NCBI GenBank assembly: GCA_037903475.1
Contig: JBAJFG010000156.1
Span: 1-64,000, forward strand
DNA: 64,000 nt
From: Ancylostoma caninum
Lineage: Eukaryota; Nematoda; Chromadorea; Rhabditida; Ancylostomatidae
Direction of reading: 5' to 3'
Shown here: one piece after another, positions 23,801 through 34,548 of the stretch
How positions within the stretch are numbered: position 1 is the stretch's first letter
How the letters are laid out: each line of letters begins with the position of its first letter
Notes under the pieces: generated by a model
What the model was told of the DNA's origin: nothing
The model's input: the letters and a program-made list of their open reading frames with translations, nothing else
Database searches by the model: none
Program-made: the position numbers and the translations under genes

Positions 23801-25026
23801 CAAATCTCATTGCTATCGTCACCTGCTGGAATTCACATTGAAGAAGAGAATGGTAGGTTAAATTCCTAAACAACTGTGTAAGAGCTCAGTGGTCTCGGCC
23901 CGCTTGCACATGAAATGATATTCTGATTGTCTGAGCATCCACTCTCATCCGATCTCCCTACTTCCTGTTCTAACATGTCCAAATAGGTGGTTAGGCGCGT
24001 TCCACTGGACCCTCCCGTGGATAAAATTACCTCTTCTTGGGTATGGCGTGTTATAACTGGAAAGATGTTACATCTGTGTCTCTGTGATTAGTCAATTCAC
24101 AAAGCTGACCCATTGCAGGGCTCATCCGCACCCCCCCCCCCCCACTCCAGGTGTAACGCTCTTCACCTTCTCTTCTTTAATCACCAACGGAAGCAATTCG
24201 AAGGGCAGGAGGCAGCGAATCCTAGCTTCCATAACCTCTCATCTAGGAATTACTGCTACTAAAACTATTAAGAACAAAGTATGACAATAATGAGAAGCTC
24301 GCTTAAAAAAGCCATTGGAGTGACTTCACTCTGTTCAGGATCATTAATTTTTTTTCCTTTAACTCAAAGTGTTCAGCTGTTAAATGAAAGGAAGAATATT
24401 CTTTCTATGGAGACCTGGTAATCTGACAACAGTTCCCCAAGACATTTGAGTGCTGCCAAGGGCGGCATGCATCGCTGAGATTACCCAGGGAAAACATGTC
24501 GACACCACACAAATTTACCCACCGTCAACACGGGCGCCGACACGTTTACCCTAGATAATCTCAGTGGTGCATCCAGACCGAGAAGGAATTTAAAGGCGTG
24601 GAATTCACAGCTTACAATTCCTTACAGTAATCACCTTCAGGTGACATATGGATAGCTTTGCATCCGGTTCTCCATCAAGCCTATCTGGTAACTCTTTATC
24701 CCAATGACGAGAAAGTCCGCAGCTCCAGCCAGGTGCTCAGGGTTAGGATACAGGTAACCATCATTCAACCTCACTCTAATGCTCTCCACAAGCTTCAGTT
24801 TTTACAGGAAGACGGCGTCAGCTGGGTGATCACCGAACCATACGCTAATGATGGTGCCACCATCTCTGCTAGTAACGCTGTGGTAGGGATCGCTTTCTTT
24901 AATGGAGCCCAGAAAGAATCCCATAGCTGTCCATGTTTTCAGGTCTACGATAAGGACCACCTGCTCATTGGGTCAATGTTCGGACGTCTTCTGCACTGTG
25001 ATGTGCTGAATCCTTCAATCACATAA
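20810..25026 (+). CDS. Paraoxonase-like membrane protein, MEC-6/POML type, 373 aa
   Basis: Ten exons agree in phase: 20810-20904, 20991-21061, 21130-21311, 22436-22602, 23387-23486, 23545-23676, 23750-23852, 24641-24753, 24808-24882, 24943-25026. Residues 13-35 form one hydrophobic segment (LAVWVMMAFLCSAIIR), an N-terminal anchor. Then follow the PON landmarks: VYNHTPGPCRIV (42-53), IISTGLA, VVNSHP, DVVVVSADRFFISN, SSFGALYFFDG, GDIWIALHP and DHLLIGSMFGRLLHC, i.e. a six-bladed propeller. Cys49 and Cys365 match the PON1 disulfide. PON1 Ca2+ ligands are mostly lost: E53/D54 read A60/G61, N168 is Tyr174, N224 is Ser, and D269/N270 are replaced; only D169 is kept. H115 of the catalytic dyad is Leu122. 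Length equals the family norm. C. elegans MEC-6 and POML-1 are ER proteins that help assemble DEG/ENaC channels; a similar non-enzymatic role is inferred. Acceptor AAG is used for exon 4. Confidence 0.9.
22995..23260 (+). repeat. Dispersed repeat copy A inside intron 4 of the paraoxonase-like gene
   Basis: It shares ordered blocks with the minus strand of 43,330-42,960: GCGCCAACTTTTGGGGAGC, GTGGGCGG, AGCGCACCT, ATTCTGTTA/ATTCCTGTTA and CAGAAGGTG. A short open frame in it is not a gene. Confidence 0.5.
24464..24574. repeat. Palindromic element, TTACCC/GGGTAA family, in intron 7 of the paraoxonase-like gene
   Basis: The left arm GCATGCATCGCTGAGATTAC and the right arm (read inverted, GGATGCACCACTGAGATTAT) match over 45 nt or more, including AAACATGTCGACACC / AAACGTGTCGGCGCC and GTGGGTAAATTT. 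The 111-bp element is almost entirely inverted repeat. This is the clearest full-length copy of the family in the window. Confidence 0.7.
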
Positions 25027-25970
25027 GCTGCAATTCACGGAGGACTCCAGGATAGTGAAAATTCTCAGGGCTGTGATAACATGTACATTCTGATCTCCTA
25101 CCTTTTTTGCGTTGTCAATGTGGGCCTTCAATTGTTGGTGATGAACAATTCAGCTCAACACATGGAACATATGGAATTCAACAAAGTATAGTTCCAGCTA
25201 GCTCACAAGGGATATTGGGTCGAAGTGGCTATTCGCGATGAGATATGAACTGCTATATGCGGTTTTTAACGCTCATCCCGATTCCAGAGCCCACATTTCC
25301 TGTGGAGTCTTGTGTAGCGAAATACACCTGATCCTTTCCGCACTGATTTAACATGAAGAACTCAAGTATGGGCTCCAGCATGTGCTTAGTAGCTGCTTGA
25401 GTGTCTTCAAACTATTGTGTGCTTTCGGTGGGAACAAGGAGCTTGATTGTGCGCTGCCGACGCAACTCCTTTACCCGATTTAAGCTCGCATATGAGGACC
25501 ACACTGAAAACCTGTGACTGACTCACTCAAGGCCCTTACATGCGAGCTCAAATCGACGTGGCCATAGTTTCATGATGTTACCGGACTACCTTGTAAAGGA
25601 GTAACGCCGTTGCATACTTCATCAGCTAACAGTAACAATAAACAAGGAGATCAACAAGTTAGTGAGTATCTACAGGAGAAACTGTTCCAGCGTATGGACT
25701 ACCAATACCGCATCGCAACCAACATCCATACCGTGTCAAAATCGAAAGCGCGGACCTGAAACGAGCTAACTGTTCTAGCAGCTGAGATATTTTAAAAGGA
25801 AATCTCACATCACATTGGTGGTCTAGTGGATCTCGTTGTGCGGTAGCTGATTTCGATATACCAGAATTCAAAGATGTATCAACCCTACTGTCAGTTTCCA
25901 TTCCTACAACTGTCAGAATAAGAATCTTCAAAATCAACGAGTAGGAGTGAAAACAAAAACATCTCATTAA

Positions 25971-26100
25971 TATAAGTTTCTTCGTATCGTGAATATTGTG
26001 GAATCCTTTTTCAATTTTTTATTGGCACCTCGTGCTCCATATATCCAATAAAAGATTGAGAACAGGAGTCTACAATATTCACGACACGAAGAAACGTATA
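25971..26100. repeat. Inverted repeat with 29-nt arms
   Basis: TATAAGTTTCTTCGTATCGT (25971-25990 and on to 25999) matches the reverse complement of 26072-26100 (TATACGTTTCTTCGTGTCGT...) with a few mismatches, around a 72-nt loop. It may be a small MITE or a hairpin in the TAF1B 3' region. Confidence 0.6.
26018..26023 (-). terminator. Candidate polyadenylation signal of TAF1B (AATAAA)
   Basis: A minus-strand AATAAA lies about 250 nt past the TAF1B stop codon, in the loop of the 25,971-26,100 inverted repeat. Confidence 0.35.
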
Positions 26101-26273
26101 CTAAGTGAGGCTCCTGGATAGCACCACCTTCCATATCTCATTGATAGTTAAAATAAGAGGAACACAGAACTAACTTTTGCGCATTCGAAAACCGCCCTGG
26201 TGGTATTCCCCGATTCTGGCGCGAATCTAGGAATTATTTGGTTGTGAAAGGGTGACTTTGTGCCATACGTCTC

Positions 26274-29200
26274 TCAAAACCCTACCTCTTCCTCCGACAG
26301 ATCACTACTTTCCGAATCAGAGTTTGTAGAAATGGAGCTATCACTTGTATAATCCAGGTCTTCAGAATCTTCAGTCAAGTCTGCCTCATTAATGCCTGAT
26401 TCTGCAAATTAAGAAGAATCGGTGAGAAAGATTTTAAAAAACCAACAAGTTCATTGTCTCACCCCAATACGTCGGCAATCCAATGCGTACTAAGTCAACC
26501 TCGTGAGCCTCACTTACGTCTTCAGCAGCGGATACGTAGTGGGTCTTGTAGGTCCGATCTCCGTTCTTCTGAAGTACAGTAATAGAAGAGGAATTGCTGA
26601 AAAGGAAACTGTTAAAAGGACGACGTACATGTAATTTTGTAGTTTTGATGGGATATATTCTACCATCTATCATCGATTGTTTGAGTTCCTCGAACCTGAA
26701 ACCAGTGAAAATATTCATGCTGTAACTAAAATCATTAAATTTGTTGCACTGGTTTCACTCCACGCCAATATCTAGTCCTTCATAAGTAGGAGAAGTCGTC
26801 CGGATAAACTACAAAATCGCTATATACTCAAGATACTTACTTCTTCCGATCGACTATTTGCATTTCAAGAATCATGAAAGCAGCGTACAGGACCACTTCC
26901 GCTTCACCTGAATATGAGTTCATCTAGGAAGACAGACCGAAATCGCCATGATATCAACAGCTTACCTATGATTTTCGAGAACCAGTGAATTAGTGAGGCA
27001 AAAGTCTGGCTCATGGCAGTTCTAGCGGTACGCCACGCATCCATTGCACCTTTTCGAGAGGCGAACAACATTCGTAAGCCCGAGTTCTTAGTATGCTAAA
27101 ATTAACCAAATAATAACATCAAAGAATAAGCAATAGAAGGAAAATGGCAAAGCTAATCATGAAGAACTTGAACAAAATATTGGAGACACAGAAAAAGCGG
27201 ACCAAAACAACACAAACATATGCAAATATTTTGATATATTATCTTAAACGGGAAGTTACGCCCGTCTAACATCGACTACCATGCGAGCGAAATGAAAAGC
27301 AATACCAGTGTCCTAATATATCATTGAAAAGATGAGTAATCTCACATCCAGCGGATAACAGCTGGGTAAAAGTACAGTGTGTTCGATCCAAGGTGGTGTG
27401 CCCGAGCACCGCTAACCCTTCATAGCCACATCATAGCCAACCATCACCTCTAGCTATCAATGACGTGTTTTTCTCGCTAGAGAGTAGACGATAGAGAAAT
27501 TAGCGGTGCGGATACACGCCACTCCAGATCTAACAGACCATACCTGAGAATGCTTACTACAGTGGACGTCAACGACGTTGGCTCACCTGCGGCCTCGAGA
27601 AGGACGTCGTGCAGCTGTGCCGCGCGCGCTGTAACCTATGTATTCTGCTGCTATTATGCAATTTCTAGCAGCTTCTCAACCCGATTTTAGGGGTTTTCGA
27701 GCAAATCGGGGAGAAAAGGCCTTAGAAATAGTAGTGCGGCGGCGAAGACATCATTCTTGACGCGCGCGGCGCGGTCGCGCTGCGTCCTTCTCGAGGCCGC
27801 GAATGGGCCACCGCCATTGCCGTCCACTGTACGTTGCCGTTTCATTAGAAATCCAAGCAGCGTGCTACAAAAAAAAAAAGACTCCGGATGTCGCACTCAC
27901 CAAACCCATTCTCCTGTTCAACCTCCTAAGACGCTCATCATTCTCCTTCAAATGGATGACTCCTCCATTTGTCCAGTTAGGGCGAGGATAGCGCTACAAT
28001 TAGATGCTTGTCAATAACAACACGAAACAAGGTGGCCATTGTGAGAATCAAACCTTGTAATTTTTGGCGCAAGGGAAACGTGACCAGCTAGACGTGGAAC
28101 CTGCTTCACCACAATCACCGGATGACGTGCCTTCGGCAAGTTCGCATTTCTTAACATTCCCAGTTAGATGGAATAACAACAATATGTATAATCGCAACCA
28201 CCATAATCATAGGAAATTAAGCCCACTTCATAGTTAGCTTTGAATACTTTTACGGCCTCTTCGTCAACCATGGCTCTTATTTCTTGCTTCTCTTCCGAAG
28301 TTCGCGGCCTCATGAGGAACGCACGCAGCACGTTCTCCTGACTTCTTAATGGTACTGAACAACAATGCTCTAAATTAGTATAGGACACAAATGGCTCAGT
28401 GAAAATTCTTACCATACAGAGATTCGTCGTCGTTGCGGTTCGATTGCGCATCGTAGGTATACTCCGGGAATGGATTAGGAATGGATGTGCTCTAAATCAT
28501 GGATAATGTAATATTAAACACTATATCTACATGCAGAATATCAACACGAGTGAATAACCTAACAATCTAAGCAGTCCATTCCAGAGTATAGAAATCAGTG
28601 CTATTAGCAGCCAGAAAAAAAAGACTAACACTGTCTATTCGGATCTTAGATGGAACACAGTGAGTGAATTCACTATCGCGAGCATAATGTCGGATAGCGT
28701 ATGCATTCTTGCCATCTTGATTGGAATGAACATAACTGTAAGAAGAAACAAATAGATCTTATAACGAACAACATGAAAATTACGTGAACAACGTACAAGT
28801 GAGTATTCTCTCCACGTGGAAACTCGTTCTCGTAGTATAGAGGTTCAACTGGTCTGCTAAAAACGGATGCTTTGCTCCTGACTCTTGGAAATACAATGCA
28901 CAAATCTATGATAAACCTCATCTGAAGAATATCCAGCGGATCATACCCTTCCCAGAACATCATCCTCATTTTGAGCTGATAAAACCATTCCATGAAATCG
29001 AATATTTTGCGACTTTCGCCCTGAATAGTAACTAGCGTCCAAAGTCCAAGGAATCCGAACACAGAAGGAGATCCTAATCCCCAGAAATAATAAGTAGTCC
29101 ATAAGTGGAAAGGAATAAAGCAAAACTATCCTACCTTCAGTTTTTCCGATATAGCCACTTCGTTGCAGTCATCCAAACCAAACGACAACTTCAAAGCCAT

Positions 29201-32200
29201 CAGAATGAATGCAAAAGCCTTTGTTTCGGTTGAGAAGAAAATACTAAAACAAAATGTGAAGAGCAAACAATGGAAACAGATCAAAATACTACTTGTTGCT
29301 TCTTCTACGGCTATTTTATTCCTTTTATATTGACACATCTTATATTCTAGATACTGATATATAATAGTTGGCCTTGTTCTAATAAAACACATGAAACTTA
29401 CTCACTCAGTGTATGTATCACTCCTATGACGTTTCATGCGACCAAATACATGCAGTATAAGAGATAAGGAAAACCTCTCTCCAACTGTATTAAACCCATT
29501 CGCATAAGGGCCCTGAAAGTTAGCAGATTTCTATGAAGAGCAAGATCGTGACCCGAGTTAAGATTTATTACAGTTGGGGTTTAGTAACGGAACACGTCAT
29601 TAGGTACAGAGGAAAGTTTTTCAATGTGTGAATTTACCAAGAGTAAACACTGGAATATCCTAAGATTATAAACGCACCCTTCTGACTACAGACTGTGATA
29701 ATTCATACAATAGTACCTGCTCAATGCGGCCTTGCCTTCTCAAGCTCTCTTCGTCAAGGTGCGTGCATGGAGGTGCAGCACTCATCAGCATCGAAACACG
29801 TTCCATCATAGCTTCTGGTAGGTTTACATGATACAGCATTCGTGCTACAACCTATAACCTTTAAGTAAAAATAAGTCCAGATGGAATGCGGCATCAGAAC
29901 GTCACCTGCTTGAAGTCTATCTTGGCAGGAGTTGGTGGCAAACGACAAAGTTGCCAGATAAACAATGCGGTGCGCTGAAATTCGTACAGAGGAAGATCCT
30001 GAAACAGCACAAGACGATAAAAACAGTTTGAATACGATCAGGCATCATCTCGATAATCTTCTACCATGTACGCCCAGCCACCAGTCTTGGACTTTTTCGA
30101 CCCCTGTATATTAGCGTAGTCCAAGGCGTTTCTTTGAAAAAGAGAGATACCCATCCTGTCTTCTCTGATCCATCCGAAAAAAAGGAATAAATTGAATATT
30201 TTCAAGGCGTAACCTGATGGAAAACGACGTAGAACACAACAACCACCTGATGATATCCGAAAGTACAATCCAACGGCATCCTATTGTAACTACAGACACG
30301 TAAAGTATTGCAACCAGAACATCCATAGCAAGGCACAAAGAAGATGCCTAAAACAAAATGAGTCGATAAATATACATCCAATTAAGCTCACTCTAGATTC
30401 AAAACCCCAACTTGCAGTGAACAACAGTTCCCAGGATTCAGCGAATAGAATAGAAATGACTCATTTACGATACAATGGTGTTTATTTTGTTGACAAAAAC
30501 CACAAATGACAAAAGGAGAGAGCAAAGAGGACTAATGAGGTTTGGAGAGACTATCTTCCAGACAGTGTCGCCTTCTTCTTTGATAGGGCTTCAATGGAAT
30601 AAAGAAAGGGAGCCACTCGCAAAGGATAATCAGTAAAGAAGGAGTGGTGTTCTATGTGAATTGGAACACGAATTAAACGAATAGATTGGGATAGAACTGA
30701 ACTATTTAGAGTGCAGAAGTTATTGCGAGTCATTAGGCTCTCTTACAACTTGACCCGGAGCTTGGAGAAGTCTAGAAGGATGGCACCCTCTAATGTCGAA
30801 ACTTTTCAGCATAAAGTTTACTACATCAGTAGCGACAAAATTAAGGTGTAGAAATGCAAGGGTGGAGCAAACCCTTTGCGACCAGGCACATTTGTGGTTA
30901 GCACACCAGCTTTTTGACAAAACAGCGTGTAAAATCTGACTGGTCGGCACTCCAAAGAAGCCCAACGCAAAATAAGGCGGGGAAGAAAAGAAAAACAAAT
31001 AAAGTGATCTTCACGTGGAAAATAAGGGGAGCGTACATTTTCCAGCACTTCTTTGGGTATCTTTGTATCCACAACAGAAACCATCTGCGGTCTGCTGGGT
31101 ATAGTGGAGGTAGAGGGTTCCTGATTGCTCGGCTCCTCATCCTAAGCAGATTTCACAGGAAATCGTAAAAATTCATAGCAGTAAGTGAAATGAATGAGTT
31201 CGCTCACATCAATTTGCTCATCGTCAGAACGAAGCTCGAGATTCTCGTCTAAAGTATCTCCCATAAGGAGGTCCCAAGCAGTCAAGGACTTCTGCAACGC
31301 TTCTTTCCCCCGCTTTTTTCTGCGCTCCAATTTTGCTTTCTTTTCTTGAGCCCGCTCAAACGCTCTGAAATTTTTTTTGGAAGAATTTGCAACTGAAAAT
31401 GGAGAAATCGCTTAAAATGAGGTTAGTTATTGCTGTTACTCGAGAGAAAAGTACGTCCAAATAAAGGAAATTTTCAGCACTCACATATTAGTATTGAGCA
31501 CCAGAGCTCTGAACATCTTCTCAAGATCATCGGTGTAGTCATTCGGCGTGAAGGCTACATTACACACTGATAGATATCGTTGATAGATGGCAAAAGTGTG
31601 GTCCTAGAGCGAATCATGCAAGATCATCAAAAATCCATAAGCCATTTATAACTATGTGAACAAATAAATGAAATCTCATGATCAATGACTTACAGCAAAA
31701 CCTTCAGGAACTGCAGAATCTCGCTTGATCTGTGCAACACCTTTCGCCAAAATTTTTGTGAATGCTGTAAGTCTTGTGCCAACACATCGCAAATATGATG
31801 GCGCATGCTCTCTGCCGGATGTGATGTCCTTCCTGCAAAACTGTCATTTTCCTTCTTGAAAAGAAACCTATCAAGACAATAAAACATACGATAGTTTGGT
31901 AGACCTCTCCTGTCCCATGTCTCTTGAGCCTATTGTTTGAATCTGTGACCGAAGAGCTTCGCCCTAAAACCACGGAAAACAAGATTACTAACGAACACGG
32001 TGATGAAACTGAAGCTACCTTGCGTTTTTTCCCAGCCGCAGCAGTTGAGAGACCTAAAGCGACGAAGTCGGTCTTCCCTATAGATTTATCAACCTCCTCT
32101 CTGACCTTCTTAGTTCTAATCTTCCCAAAACCACTGACGAATTGGTCTTCATCAGCTTCCACTTCGCGAAAGTCCTGGAAGCGATATGATCAGATGGGAA

Positions 32201-32969
32201 TGTCGACACTTTTCGTCCGATGTTCTTCACAGCCGGGTAAAAAGCCAAAATTTCGAGTATCAGTAAAGAAGGGAATTAACGCTATGCAAGCACTTACACC
32301 GCAAAACCTTCAAGAAAGAAATTTCTGGTCAAAAATCATGTAAGTTCATAATTTCTCATACGTTGCTAAAACTACCTCTATCATCGAATCCGGAGCTTTC
32401 ATAGATAATTAAAAAAGCGCCGTTATAGTTACTACACGAAAACATTTTATGAAATTTTCTCGAGAACAGTGCACGCTTTGCTGAAGAAGAAGGAAACTAA
32501 TAGTGCTCATGGCCAGCGCATGAGATAAGTTGTGTAATCTTCTAGGAAGCTGGATGAAATGAGCTTTTTTCAGGGAGAGAGAGGACATTGATCACGAGGT
32601 GAGGTAGACAGCAAGAGTGCCGCGTCGCGACGGAGTGCACTGCGCCGCGCGCGGTTCAGCAGCTGGAGTTCTCCTGATTGTGGTGTGCAGAACACGATAT
32701 CAAACTCGTGAATAGAACGTCAAATGATCCATTCGCCAAGAACAGTGGTGCACAATTTTGCCGGTACTCCCCCCCCCCCCCCCTCCTCCCCCCTTCCTTT
32801 CATTCAAATGCAGTATAAGAGTTACTGTAACATATTTGGGATGAGTAAAAGAAAAATGATTAATGCATGCACTCACAAATATTTGTGTTCCACAGACTTC
32901 ACAGTACATCAAACCATCCATTATTTTCGTCTGTTTGGAGCCGCACACAGTACAGGCAGAGGATGACAT
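26274..32969 (-). CDS. TAF1B: TAF1B/Rrn7-type RNA polymerase I initiation factor, about 890 aa
   Basis: Twenty-two exons, all phases consistent: 32969-32877, 32174-32019, 31963-31905, 31832-31694, 31603-31485, 31364-31208, 31141-31037, 30347-30247, 30173-30065, 29998-29906, 29851-29717, 29512-29406, 29243-29135, 29020-28797, 28735-28630, 28491-28413, 28354-28227, 28149-28054, 27095-26966, 26907-26841, 26695-26463, 26401-26274. Residues 1-31 are the Rrn7 zinc ribbon (C6, C9, C23, C26; YCEVCGTQ). Cyclin-fold landmarks follow: TRLTAFTKILAKGV, VLSDIIRWIRED (304-315) and ALKLSFGLDD (474-483), the latter a TAF1B hallmark. The C-terminus (849-890) is acidic (SDSESSDLSEEE). It binds the rDNA promoter with TBP and recruits Pol I, a TFIIB-like role. 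The protein is longer than human TAF1B (588 aa). Exon 14 may hide a 39-nt intron (28916-28878), giving 877 aa. Intron 8 ends in GG rather than AG. Confidence 0.85.
27560..27829. repeat. Tc1/mariner-type MITE in a TAF1B intron
   Basis: The termini are CAGTGGACG and its inverse CGTCCACTG, flanked by TA on both sides (27558-27559 and 27830-27831), as expected for a TA target duplication. The arms continue through GCGGCCTCGAGAAGGACG and a CGCGCGCG stretch, about 75 nt each. It explains the GC-rich island and the small overlapping open frames there. Confidence 0.65.
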
Positions 32970-32988
32970 CTCGGCGATTCATTCAGAC

Positions 32989-32990
32989 CT
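32989..32990 (-). promoter_or_regulatory. Probable SL trans-splice acceptor of TAF1B
   Basis: A CTTCACCTTCAG acceptor lies 19 nt upstream of the ATG at 32969, with no upstream coding exon found. Confidence 0.4.
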
Positions 32991-32999
32991 GAAGGTGAA

Positions 33000-33390
33000 G
33001 AATTAGTAGTACTGAACTGACGTCTGACGTCTCTAGAGGAAATCGTAACGCTGGATCCTTTCAAGCAGTGGTTTCTGGGTTGGATAGGAACTGTACGCTA
33101 CAGTACTGTACGCCAGTCGTACAACTAACAGCAATCGAAGTTCTGGCAGTTCTGTGAAGCTAAAAATAAGCAAGAAACCCCGATACCAACGAGAATTTCC
33201 GAGAAGACGTCAAATTTCAAATCTTGTGTGCGGGTAAGGAATGCAGAACGAACACTTGATTAGACGGCCTTCACTCGCAATCCAACCGTGGTTGCCGCGA
33301 CTACCTGTCCTATGGACTATCAAACGTTTGCATACGCAGTTTTGAATATCCTGGTTTCGTCTGGTTACATGATCAGAGTCCTAGGTGCAA
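33000..33390. other. TAF1B upstream region, no gene seen
   Basis: It contains a short palindrome-rich stretch near 33,090-33,120 (GCTACAGTACTGTACGC). No core promoter element can be named with confidence. Confidence 0.4.
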
Positions 33391-33394
33391 GCAT

Positions 33395-33520
33395 GGCAGC
33401 TGCGGTGAGGCCGAGTGGGTAGCGCATCGGACGAAGTTCCTGCAGTAGTTTTTGCAGTGGTGCACGTATCTGATGTGTTCTAATCATGAGAAATAACAAG
33501 TTCGAAACGAGCTTAAAAGC
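33395..33520 (+). repeat. tRNA-derived SINE-like sequence
   Basis: GAGGCCGAGTGGGTAGCGC resembles a pol III A box with its tRNA flanks, and AAGTTCGAAACG further on resembles a B box. The spacing is too long for a tRNA. A degenerate SINE is the simplest reading. Confidence 0.4.
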
Positions 33521-33873
33521 CTAAAATTCAAAGATGCAACAAGAGTTGGGCCGGAATGTCGTTTCATGGCAGTGCAGCATAGAAATTTTTGGCACGCTCT
33601 CCTGATCGCATCAGGACTATTGGGCAAAAATGATATTTATACATCAATATCATCTTAGACAATGCTTCTGTAATTGAATATTCCGTTTCGATCCTTGGGG
33701 TTAGCTCCGTGCACTCCCTTTATGACTATAATATGCTTGAATGAGTATCCATAGTAGATGAGTACACAAGTGTACGTTACATGAGTTATCAAATGCATGA
33801 GGTAAACGTTTATAGTGAGTGTACGACTTGAGGTACATAACAGTAAGGTATCCACTATGGCGTTTATACATAT

Positions 33874-34073
33874 ACAGGAAGCTCCAAATGTCCGCAGTCA
33901 AGAGGGACGTGGCCACGACGCGGCTTTAGACAGAGACACAGGCGCTCGGCATGCTGGCACTGGTTGGCTGCAGAGTCAGAGAAGCCAGAGGCAGCATAGA
34001 GAGCGCCTGTGTCTGATCAAGGAGCCGCGCCGTGGCCACGCCCTCTTGACTGCGGACATTTGGAGCTTCCTGT
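33874..34073. repeat. 200-bp foldback element with arms of about 72 nt
   Basis: ACAGGAAGCTCCAAATGTCC at the left is the exact inverse of GGACATTTGGAGCTTCCTGT at the right. Pairing continues through GCAGTCAAGAGG, CGTGGCCACG, GCGCGGCT and GACACAGGCGCTC. It has no coding capacity. The open frames crossing it on both strands are palindrome shadows. Confidence 0.75.
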
Positions 34074-34548
34074 AAGTGGAGCGACATAGAAATAATGCCG
34101 CCACCATTAAATAGATAACTGCCGAGTATGAAAAAGAAAAGAGAAAAATCTTTAACCGCGAACGTTGCTGTGTAAGGCATATCCTAGCAAATAAGAGCGA
34201 ATAAAAATTGAGATTAAATTTACTGACTCTATATGTTATAGGGAAGCACAATACATCCTTGTGGAACATGGAGAATAAGATATATAGTACAGCATGAAAA
34301 AAGCTGCGATAAGGCAGTATCGTATGAGGGATATCCAGGAATATGAGGGCGACTAATATACGGTACATCGATTTCGTCGTTCCTCTGAAGATAAGTGAAG
34401 AGAATAGGACTCCTTTAGAGGAGTCATACCTTTCCATACATTTTGGGGTAGGGGCGTTGCGATTTTAAAGAGCAGTGCACGTGTCCGCTGATCCTAAAAT
34501 ACTTGCATCAACTACGATTCCGTCACCCCGTGAAATTCATATGTACCA

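Larger units (their letters stand above)
25027..26273. other. Convergent intergenic region between the paraoxonase-like gene and TAF1B
   Basis: It contains the 3'UTRs of both genes. An AATAAA on the plus strand (25637-25642) could end the upstream gene, though it is 600 nt past the stop. A minus-strand frame at 25,967-25,659 has no ATG-bounded gene structure and no family. Confidence 0.5.

Noticed and set aside
26631..26664. A 32-nt intron GTACGT...TTTTCAG inside TAF1B exon 26,695-26,463
   Set aside because: Good-looking signals, but removal shifts the frame and creates an early stop; reading through keeps phase to the next exon.
28054..28149. Alternative frame NLPKARHPVIVVKQ in TAF1B exon 19
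   Set aside because: It would need a phase-2 junction at both ends; flanking exons are phase 0, which supports the KCELAEG frame.
30120..30246. Reading through or splicing at ATCAG to give SIRLRLENIQ in TAF1B
   Set aside because: That frame cannot join the next exon (29,998) in phase and loses the conserved DIIRWIRED order.
30720..30998. 92-codon minus-strand frame
   Set aside because: It lies in a TAF1B intron whose flanking exons join in phase and by family alignment; no motif of the protein is in it.
32724..32966. Plus-strand frame antisense to TAF1B exon 1
   Set aside because: Shadow of the zinc-ribbon exon and a poly-C run.
33976..34437. 153-codon minus-strand frame
   Set aside because: Part of it lies in the 33,874-34,073 palindrome, no ATG-to-stop family match, and composition like non-coding AT-rich DNA.
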